Source: an uncultured Pseudomonadota bacterium (lineage in GTDB: Bacteria > Pseudomonadota > Gammaproteobacteria > Burkholderiales > SG8-39). From it: DNA of 13,222 nucleotides. Location: the NCBI GenBank assembly GCA_903909415.1, contig CAIVVS010000210.1, positions 1-13,222 on the forward strand, given 5' to 3'. Both the position numbers and the translations under genes were made by a program. This document shows positions 4,862 to 11,521 of the stretch, one piece after another; position 1 is the stretch's first letter, and each line of letters opens with the position of its first letter. The notes beneath the pieces were generated by a model. That model saw nothing but the letters and a program-made list of their open reading frames with translations, was not told the origin of the DNA and searched no databases.

Positions 4862-7219
4862 ATGAACGCCCCCGAGCAGAAGTTCCGCGTCGTCGGCAAC
4901 AAGGCGCGCCGCATCGAGGACCCCGCGCTGCTGCGCGGCCAGGGCCATTACCTGGATGACGTGGTCGTGGATGGCGTGCTGCACGCCGCCTTCGTGCGCA
5001 GCCCGCACGCCCACGCGAAGGTGCGGTCGGTGAACTTCAGCGCCGCGCGCGCCGTGCCCGGCCTGGTCGCGGTGTATGACGCGCAGGCGATGTCGGCCCA
5101 CGTGTCCACCATGCGCCTGCCGCTGGGCTTCCCGTCGGCCACGCTGCAGAAGGACATCACGCCCTGGGTGCTGTCGGGCAAGGAAGTGGCCTTCGCCGGC
5201 GAGGCGGTCGCCATGGTGGTGGCGCATTCGCGCTACGCCGCCGAGGACGCCGCGGCGCTGGTCGAGGTGGATTACGACCCGCTGCCGGCGGTAGCCGACT
5301 GCCGCGACGCGATGAAGCCCGACTCGCCCAAGGTGCGTTCGGACGCCGCGTCCAACCTCGCCGAGCAGGTGCGCATGGCCTACGGCGACGGCGCGGCGGC
5401 CTTCGCCAAGGCGAAGCACGTGTTCCGCGAACAGCTGTTCGTGCATCGCGGCGGCGCGCATTCCATGGAAGGCCGGGGCGTGATGGCGCGCTTTGACCAG
5501 GCGAGCGGGGAGCTCACCGTCTGGTCGTCCACGCAGATGTCGCACGAGCTGCTGCACGCGCTGGCCGAACTGCTGTCGCTGGACGAGCACCACATCCGCG
5601 TGATCGCGCCGGACGTGGGCGGCGGCTTCGGCGCCAAGTTCCTGGTCTACCCGGAGGAGATCGCGGTGGCCGCCTCGGCGCGCGACCTCGGCCGCCCGGT
5701 GAAGTGGGTGGAGGACCGGCGCGAGCACTTCCTCTCGGCGATCCAGGAGCGCGACCAGTTCTGGGACGTGGAGATCGCCGTGGACGCGGACGCGAAGGTG
5801 CTGGGCGTTCGCGGCAAGCTGGTGCACGACCAGGGCGCCTACACGCCGCAGGGGATCAACTGCGCGTTCAACGCGGCGTCCTCGGTGACCGGCCCGTACA
5901 TCGTGCCCTGCTACGAGATGGACATCTTCGTGATGCAGACCAACAAGCCCTCGGTGGTGCCGGTGCGCGGCGCCGGCTATCCGCAGGCGGCCTTCGTGAT
6001 GGAGCGCCTGCTGGACCGCGTGGCGCGCGAGCTGGGGCTGGACCGCACCGAGGTGCGCGCGCGCAACTTCATCCCCGCGGAGAAGATGCCCTACGCCAAG
6101 CAGCTGAAGAACCGCGCCGGCGTGGTGTCGGTGGTGGACAGCGGCGACTACCTCGCCTGCCAGGAAAAGGCCAAGGCGGCGATCGACTACGCCGGCTTCC
6201 CGGCGCGCAAGGCCGCGGCGCTGAAGGAAGGCCGCTACCTCGGGCTGGGCTTCGCCAACTGCGTGAAGCCCACCGGGCGCGGGCCGTTCGAGTCGGCGCT
6301 GGTGCGCGTGTCTCCCGCCGGCCGCATCACCATCTACACCGGCGCGCTGGCGATGGGCCAGGGCATCAAGACCGCGCTGGCGCAGGTCTGTGCCGAGCAG
6401 CTGGGCGTGGAGCCCGGGGACATCGAGGTGACCGCGGGCGACACCGGCTTCCTGTCCATGGGACTGGGCGGCTTCGCCAGCCGGCAGGCGGTGATGGCCG
6501 GTTCGGCCACGCACATGGCGGCCTCCGAGGTGCGCGACAAGGCCCTCAAGGCGGCCGCCAGCATGCTCGAGGCCTCCGAGAAGGACCTGGTGCTGAGGAA
6601 CGGCCGCGTCGAGGTGAACGGCGCGCCCGGCTCGGGCGTGACGCTGGGCCAGATCGCGAAGAAGATGAAGGGCGCGCCCGGCTACCAGATCCCCGGCGGC
6701 ATGACGCCGGGCCTGGAGGCGACCTCCATGTTCCAGTGCGACACGCAGGCGCATGCCAACGCCTGCCATGCGGTGGAACTGGAAGTGGACATCGGCACCG
6801 GCGCGGTGAAGCTGCTGCGCTACGTGGCGGTGCAGGACAGCGGCCGGCTGATCAACCCGATGGTGGCCGAGGGCCAGGTGCATGGCGCGATCGTGCACGG
6901 CATCGGCAACGCGCTGTTCGAGAAGATGGGCTACGACGAACAGGCACAGCCGATCTCCACCACCTTCGCCGACTACCTGCTGGTCACGGCGACCGAGCTG
7001 CCGCACATCGAGGTGCTGTTCAACGAGTCGCCCTCGCCGACCAACCCGCTCGGGGTGAAGGGCATCGGCGAGACCGGCACCATTCCGGTGGCGCCGGCCA
7101 TCATCTCCGGCATCGAGGACGCGCTCTCGCCCTTCGGCGTGCGCGTGTCCGAGGCGCCGGTGTCGCCGGTGCGCGTGCTGGAATTGCTGGATGCGGCCCA
7201 AAAAGTGCCGAAAACATGA
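4862..7219 (+). CDS. Molybdenum hydroxylase large, molybdopterin-binding subunit (CoxL/XdhC-family catalytic subunit)
   Basis: Catalytic subunit of 785 residues, full length for the family. The N-terminal a/b-hammerhead domain begins near RRIEDPALLRGQGHYLDD (16-33). The cofactor-binding part shows GGGFGAKF (253-260), WVEDRREHFLSAIQERDQ (282-299), MGQG (498-501), GLGGFASRQAVMAGSA (534-549) and GVKGIGETGT (731-740), in which E737 is the catalytic base glutamate. The active-site loop reads PVRGAGYPQA (367-376). It is neither the AYxCSFR motif of true CO dehydrogenase nor the usual AYRGAGR of form-II relatives, since a tyrosine replaces the second arginine. It therefore hydroxylates or oxidises some other, unknown substrate, perhaps an N-heterocycle, aromatic or aldehyde. 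It starts directly after the 2Fe-2S gene stop, behind a GGAGGG ribosome site. The CoxD/E/F- or XdhC-type maturation genes do not follow it here. Confidence 0.95.
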   Translation: MNAPEQKFRVVGNKARRIEDPALLRGQGHYLDDVVVDGVLHAAFVRSPHAHAKVRSVNFSAARAVPGLVAVYDAQAMSAHVSTMRLPLGFPSATLQKDITPWVLSGKEVAFAGEAVAMVVAHSRYAAEDAAALVEVDYDPLPAVADCRDAMKPDSPKVRSDAASNLAEQVRMAYGDGAAAFAKAKHVFREQLFVHRGGAHSMEGRGVMARFDQASGELTVWSSTQMSHELLHALAELLSLDEHHIRVIAPDVGGGFGAKFLVYPEEIAVAASARDLGRPVKWVEDRREHFLSAIQERDQFWDVEIAVDADAKVLGVRGKLVHDQGAYTPQGINCAFNAASSVTGPYIVPCYEMDIFVMQTNKPSVVPVRGAGYPQAAFVMERLLDRVARELGLDRTEVRARNFIPAEKMPYAKQLKNRAGVVSVVDSGDYLACQEKAKAAIDYAGFPARKAAALKEGRYLGLGFANCVKPTGRGPFESALVRVSPAGRITIYTGALAMGQGIKTALAQVCAEQLGVEPGDIEVTAGDTGFLSMGLGGFASRQAVMAGSATHMAASEVRDKALKAAASMLEASEKDLVLRNGRVEVNGAPGSGVTLGQIAKKMKGAPGYQIPGGMTPGLEATSMFQCDTQAHANACHAVELEVDIGTGAVKLLRYVAVQDSGRLINPMVAEGQVHGAIVHGIGNALFEKMGYDEQAQPISTTFADYLLVTATELPHIEVLFNESPSPTNPLGVKGIGETGTIPVAPAIISGIEDALSPFGVRVSEAPVSPVRVLELLDAAQKVPKT

Positions 7220-7224
7220 TAAGT

Positions 7225-7250
7225 GGCTGATTTAATTAACTAATTCAGCC
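7225..7250. terminator. AT-rich hairpin just after the Mo-hydroxylase operon
   Basis: Five bases after the large-subunit stop, GGCTGA (7225-7230) pairs with TCAGCC (7245-7250), extended inward by three more A-T pairs after one mismatch. The loop is six bases. This is a rare AT-rich island (it contains TTAATTAA) in very GC-rich DNA. It could be a terminator or 3'-end stabiliser; there is no U-run after the stem. Confidence 0.4.
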
Positions 7251-7252
7251 TT

Positions 7253-7285
7253 CGGGCCGGTGGCGCATTCTGCGCTCCCGGCCCG
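7253..7285 (+). terminator. GC-rich hairpin, probable terminator of the CoxM-S-L operon
   Basis: CGGGCCGG (7253-7260) and CCGGCCCG (7278-7285) form a perfect eight-pair stem. The 17-base loop has its own inner GCGC/GCGC pairing. The following bases TCGTGTTT are only weakly T-rich. It lies immediately after the first hairpin, between a gene end and the next gene start, which suits a terminator. Confidence 0.5.
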
Positions 7286-7420
7286 TCGTGTTTCGGCCGC
7301 AGCCATCTGGAACGCGAATTGCACGAATGCGGACTCCATTGCGACAATGCGCGCCGCCCAGCCGTTCCACGCAGGCAACCGGCCGCATCCGACACCAACG
7401 CCAACAGGAAGAAGCCATAC
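7286..7420 (+). promoter_or_regulatory. Upstream region of the phospholipase gene
   Basis: No gene is visible here; the reading frame that extends the phospholipase gene upstream has no supporting start site. A weak sigma-70-like pair, TTGCAC (7319-7324) and GACAAT (7343-7348) with an 18-base spacer, is the best promoter candidate I can see. An AGGAAGAAG ribosome site lies shortly before the ATG at 7421. Confidence 0.25.
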
Positions 7421-8482
7421 ATGAACGCCGCCACCACGGTACTGCGGTTGCTTGCCGGGCTGCTGCCCCTGATCGCCTGCGCGACCGCCGGCGCGCAGGG
7501 CCACGATTGCGCCCGTCACGAGGACCGCAACCTGCGGCTGGACTGCTATGACAAGGCTTTCGGCCAGCCCGGTGCGCCGGGCGCCGCACCGTCCGCCGCC
7601 ACGCCGTCGCGCCCCGGCGAACCGGTCGAGGCCGCGGTAGCTGCGCGCCGCGCCGAGCAGGCCCGCGGCACCAGGACGCTTGCGCAGTCCTGGGACCTGG
7701 ACGCGAAGGATCCGCGCGCGCCGTTCGAGCTGCGCACCTACAAGCCGATGTACCTGCTGGCGGCTACGCACACCAACCGCACCAACGCGCAGCCCGCGTC
7801 GCAGAACCCGGCCAACGTGCAGGTCGCGCCGCTGCCCATCGACGCCACCGAGGCGCAGTTCCAGCTCAGCTTCAAGACCAAGGTCTGGGACCGGATCCTC
7901 GGCGACACCGGCAGCCTTTGGATGGGCTACACGCAGAGCTCACGCTGGCAGGTCTACAACAGCGCCGCATCGCGTCCGTTCCGCGAGACCAACTACGAGC
8001 CCGAGGCGATGTTCGTGATGGATGCGCCGGGCGAGTTCCTGGGCTGGAAGTCGGTGATGACGGGCGTGAGCATCAACCACCAGTCCAACGGCCGGGCGCG
8101 GCCGCTGTCGCGCAGCTGGAACCGCCTGATCGCGCAGTGGGGCCTGGAAAAGGGCGACTCCATGATCCTGCTGCGCCCCTGGTGGCGCATCCCGGAGCGC
8201 GCGGCCGACGACGACAACCCGCGCATCCAGGACTATGTCGGGCGCGCCGAGGTGATCTTCGCGCACCGCTTCGGCGGGCACGTGGTCTCGGTGCAGGGGC
8301 GCCACTCGCTGCGCACCGGGGACAATTCGCGCGGCTCGATGAAGCTGGAATGGTCGATCCCGCTGTCGGGCTACCTCAAGGCCCACCTGTCGCTGTTCTC
8401 CGGCTACGGCGAGAGCCTGATCGACTTCAACCACCGCCAGACGGTGTTCGGCGCGGGCGTGTCGCTGGTGGAGTGGCGCTGA
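7421..8482 (+). CDS. pldA: Outer-membrane phospholipase A (OMPLA family)
   Basis: Calcium-dependent outer-membrane phospholipase A1/A2, a 12-stranded barrel that dimerises and hydrolyses phospholipids misplaced in the outer leaflet. The active-site motif is SINHQSNGRARPLSRSWNRL (218-237): H220, S222 and N234 keep exactly the spacing of E. coli H142, S144 and N156. Barrel strands run from about residue 105 to the end (EWR). At 353 residues it is longer than E. coli PldA (289). The extra part is an N-terminal region of about 75 residues after the signal peptide, with a C-x11-C pair (C30 and C42, in a RLDCYDKAF context) followed by an Ala/Pro-rich linker. The leader could be cleaved after Ala25 (AGAQ), but LIAC at 17-20 also looks like a lipobox. 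The ATG at 7421 is chosen for its ribosome site and signal peptide. It is a single gene, convergent with the next block. Confidence 0.93.
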   Translation: MNAATTVLRLLAGLLPLIACATAGAQGHDCARHEDRNLRLDCYDKAFGQPGAPGAAPSAATPSRPGEPVEAAVAARRAEQARGTRTLAQSWDLDAKDPRAPFELRTYKPMYLLAATHTNRTNAQPASQNPANVQVAPLPIDATEAQFQLSFKTKVWDRILGDTGSLWMGYTQSSRWQVYNSAASRPFRETNYEPEAMFVMDAPGEFLGWKSVMTGVSINHQSNGRARPLSRSWNRLIAQWGLEKGDSMILLRPWWRIPERAADDDNPRIQDYVGRAEVIFAHRFGGHVVSVQGRHSLRTGDNSRGSMKLEWSIPLSGYLKAHLSLFSGYGESLIDFNHRQTVFGAGVSLVEWR

Positions 8483-8502
8483 GCCCGTCGCTGATCGTGG
8501 CG

Positions 8503-8518
8503 GCCGGCTGAGGCCGGC
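8503..8518. terminator. Short GC hairpin between convergent genes
   Basis: GCCGGC, loop TGAG, GCCGGC, placed between the stop of the phospholipase gene and the stop of the DUF6152-like gene. A third CCGG-rich copy follows at about 8522-8527, so alternative pairings exist. The position suits a two-way terminator, but there is no T-run and such repeats arise easily in GC-rich DNA. Confidence 0.4.
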
Positions 8519-9016
8519 TCAGGCCGGGTTGGACCGCAGGCCGTACATCGCCTCGCCGATGATCAGGTACTCGACGCGGGCGAAGTGCCGGCCCTCGTAC
8601 AGCGCCTCGTTGCGGAACGTGTAGGCGACGGCGGCCACGGTGTCGCCCAGCCTGGGTTGGGGCACCTTCCAGTTCTCCACCCGGTTCAGCGGCGACAACT
8701 CCAGCGTCCAGTCTCCGCGGGCCGTGGGCAGCACGGCGCCGGCCAGCACCCTGGCCCCGTCCACGCGCTGGGTCTGGGCGGGCGGCACGCGGCGCGCGAG
8801 GCCCGCGGGCAACGCCATGGCCTCGGGGACGGTCACCACGATCTCGACATGCGGGTTCTGCCACTTGGCGGACTTCACGCGGCCCTCCAGGTAGATCGGG
8901 CGCGACTCGTCGAAACTCGACCAGCCGTGGTGGGCGAGGAGGCGGGGTGCGTGCGCAACCAGTCCGGTGGCGAGTGCGGCGGCGGGAACGGTGGTGATGA
9001 AGCGGCGTCGGTCCAT
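8519..9016 (-). CDS. Exported protein resembling DUF6152
   Basis: Protein of 165 residues that begins with a twin-arginine-like leader: RRRFI at residues 3-7, then an Ala/Leu core to about residue 28. It may thus be exported folded by Tat or by Sec. The mature part opens AHHGWSSFDESRPIYLEGRV (28-47), followed by KWQNPHVEI, a small beta-rich domain. This AHHGWS...GxV...WxNPH pattern is what I recognise as the DUF6152 family, whose function is unknown. The histidines in the AHHGW and NPH motifs could bind a metal, but that is inference. The ATG has a GGGAGGA ribosome site very close upstream. It is last in a leftward group of three, 18 bp after the membrane-protein gene. Confidence 0.8.
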   Translation of the reverse strand: MDRRRFITTVPAAALATGLVAHAPRLLAHHGWSSFDESRPIYLEGRVKSAKWQNPHVEIVVTVPEAMALPAGLARRVPPAQTQRVDGARVLAGAVLPTARGDWTLELSPLNRVENWKVPQPRLGDTVAAVAYTFRNEALYEGRHFARVEYLIIGEAMYGLRSNPA

Positions 9017-9034
9017 GAATCCTCCCGGTTGGGG

Positions 9035-9511
9035 TCAGAGGTAGGCAATCCAGCGGCCGCAGAAGATTACCGCCATCCAGGCCACTATCGACAGGCCCGC
9101 CTGCAGGCGGGTCGCCGCTGACGCGGGGTCCAGCGCCCCGCGGGCATGCAGCAGCGCGGCATTGGTGCCGGCGGCGAACAGCAGGGCCACCTTGGCGACG
9201 AAGGCGGTGTTGTCCACCATTTCCGCGGCGCGCATGGCGAACATCGCCGAACCGGAGGCGGCGGCCAGCGCGAATGCGGCGATCGTCCATGGCAGCACCG
9301 CCGATGCGAGCGCGCGCGGATCCAGCCGGCGCATCATCCCGAGCAGGCGCAGGTCCACCACCAGTACGCTGCCGAAGGTCGCGGCCAGCCCCAACAGGTG
9401 CGCAAACTCCAGCAGCGGGTAGGCCAGCGAGTTGGCCCTGAGCGCCGCGACCGGGCCCCAGCCCGACAGAAGGGCGAGCGCGCCGGCAGCGGGCGGTATG
9501 GCGGCGTCCAT
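9035..9511 (-). CDS. Four-helix integral membrane protein resembling DUF6644
   Basis: Hydrophobic protein of 158 residues with four likely transmembrane helices at about 30-57, 71-93, 103-122 and 136-157. The motif YPLLEFAHLLGLAATFGSVL (31-50) followed by VDLRLLG, and the segment FVAKVALLFAAGTNAALLH (104-122), fit the DUF6644-type membrane family. Histidines H38 and H122 sit within or at the end of helices and could bind a haem or metal, which is speculation. The function is unknown. It lies between two exported proteins, with gaps of 31 bp upstream and 18 bp downstream, and so is probably co-transcribed with the DUF6152-like gene. The ribosome site is poor, so the exact start (ATG at 9509-9511) is less certain; a later start would cut into the first part before helix 1. 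Confidence 0.78.
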   Translation of the reverse strand: MDAAIPPAAGALALLSGWGPVAALRANSLAYPLLEFAHLLGLAATFGSVLVVDLRLLGMMRRLDPRALASAVLPWTIAAFALAAASGSAMFAMRAAEMVDNTAFVAKVALLFAAGTNAALLHARGALDPASAATRLQAGLSIVAWMAVIFCGRWIAYL

Positions 9512-9542
9512 GCGCGGTCTGCGCGGCGTCGCGGTACGGCGC

Positions 9543-10274
9543 TCAGCCGCCGACGATCAGCGCGTCGGGGATGAGGTAGGTCTCGTCGCCCGCCTGCACG
9601 CGCCAGTTGTCTTCCTCGCGCGCCGAGGTGGCGGGCGAGCCGTCCGCCGCGCTGACGACCCCGGCGGCAAAGCGCAGCACCCGCTGGCGCGGCCGGCCCT
9701 CGCCGGGCGGCACCTCGATCCAGACCTCGGCGGTGCGTGCTCCATGGTCGCGCAGCACGCGGAACGCGCATTCGTCCTGCGCCGCGCCCACCGCGCAACG
9801 CACCCGGCCGTTTGCGTGGTAGTGGGTCGGGCCGGTGCGGGCCGGGTCCGCCTCGCCGTCCAGCTTCAGCGCCAGCGTGTAGCTGCCGCGCTCGTCGCGG
9901 CGCGCCGCGTTGCGCATCAGGTACACGCGCACCGTGACCTCGCCGTCCTTCGGCATCACGCCGCGGTAGCGCTCGCCCGAGGTGGAGCCGACGAACAGCG
10001 CATCCCCGCCGCCGGGCGGCAGCACGTTGAAGAACGCGAACCGGTTGGTCGCCTTGAGGGTCACCATCAGGTCCTGTCCGGTGGCGGCGCGCAGCCGGTA
10101 GTCCACGGTCTCGCGGCCACGCAGGCTGCCCTTGAGCGAACTGGTGCCCGGCCGCACGGCGATGACGCGGATGTCCGCCTTGGCGTCTTCCCGGGCGCTT
10201 GCCTGGGCGAAGGCGTCCCCGGTGAATGCAGCGAGCAATCCGGTGACAACTGCAAGCAGGGTGGGTATGAGCAT
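9543..10274 (-). CDS. Secreted protein resembling PliI/PliG-type lysozyme inhibitors
   Basis: Exported protein of 243 residues. The signal peptide is LIPTLLAVVTGLLAAF with likely cleavage after Ala23 (AFAQA). The middle (about 50-138) has GRETVDYRLRAATGQDLMVT, FFNVLPPG (81-88) and EVTVRVYLMRNAARR (112-126), a pattern I associate with periplasmic inhibitors of invertebrate- and goose-type lysozymes; similar proteins are sometimes labelled 'DNA breaking-rejoining protein' without good cause. The C-terminal part (about 155-243) has two cysteines, C160 and C169, probably a disulfide, and ends ETYLIPDALIVGG. The lysozyme-inhibitor assignment is tentative. I chose the ATG at 10272-10274 because it gives a clean signal peptide; an in-frame ATG 26 codons upstream would bury it. 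No strong ribosome site is seen. First gene of the leftward three-gene group. Confidence 0.75.
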   Translation of the reverse strand: MLIPTLLAVVTGLLAAFTGDAFAQASAREDAKADIRVIAVRPGTSSLKGSLRGRETVDYRLRAATGQDLMVTLKATNRFAFFNVLPPGGGDALFVGSTSGERYRGVMPKDGEVTVRVYLMRNAARRDERGSYTLALKLDGEADPARTGPTHYHANGRVRCAVGAAQDECAFRVLRDHGARTAEVWIEVPPGEGRPRQRVLRFAAGVVSAADGSPATSAREEDNWRVQAGDETYLIPDALIVGG

Positions 10275-10415
10275 GGCCTGAGTGTCTGGTTCCGGACGGA
10301 AGACTGCGACGCTACCACGGCGCGGGTCCGGTATCGCCATCGTCGTTGTGTATGCTTGCGGCCTGCGAATCTCCCCGATTGTCCGCCTTACTGTCTGCCT
10401 CCCCGGAGCCACCCC
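10275..10415. promoter_or_regulatory. Divergent intergenic region before the second Bug gene
   Basis: This 141-bp space lies between the divergent lysozyme-inhibitor-like gene and the second Bug/TctC gene, so both promoters should be here. I see no convincing -35/-10 pair; TATGCT at 10351-10356 is a possible -10 without a matching -35. GGAG at 10405-10408 is the ribosome site for the ATG at 10416. No clear operator palindrome is seen. Confidence 0.4.
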
Positions 10416-11417
10416 ATGAAGCCATCCACCCTCCGCCCGGCCAAGGCGGCGCTAGCCGCCGCGCTGGCGCTCCTGGCCGCCGCGCCCGCGGCCGCGCAGG
10501 ACGCCGCCGCCTGGCCCGCCAAGCTCGTGCGCCTGGTCGTGCCGTACCCGACCGGCGGGCTGCCCGACACGCTGGCGCGGGTGCTGGCGCAGCGCATGGG
10601 CGAGAGCGCGGCCATGAACGGCGCGCAGGTGCTGGTGGAGAACAAGCCCGGGGCCGGCGGCATCCTCGGCACCGAGTTCGTCGCGCGCTCGGCGTCCGAC
10701 GGCTACACCGTGCTCATCGCCGACCTCGGGCAGACCGCGATCAACCTGGCGCTGCACCCGAAGCTGTCCTACGACACGCTGCGCGACTTCGCGCCGGTGT
10801 CCATGATCGGCACCTCGCCGTTCTTCCTCGCCGTGCACCAGTCCTCCGGCATCCACACGGTGGCCGAGCTGGTCGCGCAGGCCAGGGCCAGGCCCGGCCA
10901 GCTGTCCTACGGGTCCTCGGGTCCGGGCAGCCCGCACCACCTGGCGATGGAGACCTTCAAGGCGCGCACCGGCACCGACATCCTGCACGTGCCCTACAAG
11001 GGCAGCGGCCAGTCGACGCCGGCGTTGATAGGCGGGCAGATCCCGATGCTGTTCACCGTGCTGTCCACGGTGACCGCGCACGTGAAGACCGGCACGGTGC
11101 GCCTGGTCGCGGTGGCGAGCCCCACGCGCACGCCGCAGGCGCCCGATGTGCCCACCTTCGCCGAGCTGGGCGTGCGCGACATGCTGTTCCTGCCCTCGGT
11201 GGCGGCGCTCGCCCCGGCCGGCACGCCGGCGCCCGTCGTCGCCAAGATATCGGGCGAGGTGGCGCGGGCGGTGCGCCACCCGGACTCGCTCAAGCGCTTC
11301 GAGAGCCTGGGCATCGACCCGGTGGGCAACACCCCGGCCGAGTACGCGGCGCAGCTGCGCGCCGACATCGCGTTCTATGCGCAGGCGGTCAGGCTGTCCG
11401 GGGCGAAGGCGGAGTAG
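10416..11417 (+). CDS. Second tripartite tricarboxylate transporter substrate-binding protein (Bug/TctC family)
   Basis: Periplasmic binding protein of 333 residues. The signal peptide is basic (MKPSTLRPAK) with an Ala/Leu core and likely cleavage after Ala27 (AAAQD). The family opening LVRLVVPYPTGGLPDTLARV (37-56) is present, then VLVENKPGAGGILGTEFV, DGYTVLIAD, YGSSGPGSPHHLAMETF and the middle segment HVPYKGSGQSTPALIGGQI. These are textbook Bug features, and this protein is closer to the family norm than the binding protein in the RLP operon. The two differ clearly in sequence, so they are not a recent duplication. It stands alone: divergent from the gene before, convergent with the gene after, with no TctA/TctB nearby. 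The ligand is unknown. The long open frame reaching back to 9432 is antisense to the genes before it and has no start signal. Confidence 0.95.
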   Translation: MKPSTLRPAKAALAAALALLAAAPAAAQDAAAWPAKLVRLVVPYPTGGLPDTLARVLAQRMGESAAMNGAQVLVENKPGAGGILGTEFVARSASDGYTVLIADLGQTAINLALHPKLSYDTLRDFAPVSMIGTSPFFLAVHQSSGIHTVAELVAQARARPGQLSYGSSGPGSPHHLAMETFKARTGTDILHVPYKGSGQSTPALIGGQIPMLFTVLSTVTAHVKTGTVRLVAVASPTRTPQAPDVPTFAELGVRDMLFLPSVAALAPAGTPAPVVAKISGEVARAVRHPDSLKRFESLGIDPVGNTPAEYAAQLRADIAFYAQAVRLSGAKAE

Positions 11418-11454
11418 GTCCGGGGCGGAGGCGGAACGAGCGCCGGCCGCGCAA

Positions 11455-11479
11455 GCCCGCCGCCCCGCAGTCGGCGGGC
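11455..11479. terminator. GC hairpin between convergent genes, likely two-way terminator
   Basis: GCCCGCCG (11455-11462) and CGGCGGGC (11472-11479) form a perfect eight-pair stem with a nine-base loop. It lies between the stop of the Bug gene and the stop of the decarboxylase gene, so it could end both transcripts. No T-run follows on either strand, so termination would have to be inefficient or helped by Rho. Confidence 0.5.
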
Positions 11480-11487
11480 ATCCGCCT

Positions 11488-11521
11488 CAGGGCGGCGGTA
11501 CCTTCAGAGCGGCGGCACCTT
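11488..11521. repeat. 17-bp tandem duplication across the decarboxylase stop codon
   Basis: Read on the minus strand, AAGGTGCCGCCGCTCTG (11505-11521) is followed directly by AAGGTACCGCCGCCCTG (11488-11504), two units matching at 15 of 17 positions. The TGA stop of the decarboxylase is formed at the junction of the two units. Because 17 is not a multiple of three, the second copy would be read in another frame. Confidence 0.75.

Noticed and set aside
3464..7201. Very long open frame (over 1200 codons) on the minus strand opposite the molybdenum hydroxylase genes
   Set aside because: It is antisense to three clearly recognised genes, is rich in His, Arg and Ala of the kind produced by reverse reading of GC-biased codons, and shows no domain. 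It is a codon-bias artefact.
3441..7219. Carbon monoxide dehydrogenase (coxMSL)
   Set aside because: The gene order fits, but the large subunit lacks the AYxCSFR loop needed for CO oxidation, and no CoxDEF-type genes follow.
9432..10415. N-terminal extension of the second Bug protein over 328 codons
   Set aside because: It is antisense to the lysozyme-inhibitor-like gene, has no ribosome site, and the signal peptide begins at 10416.
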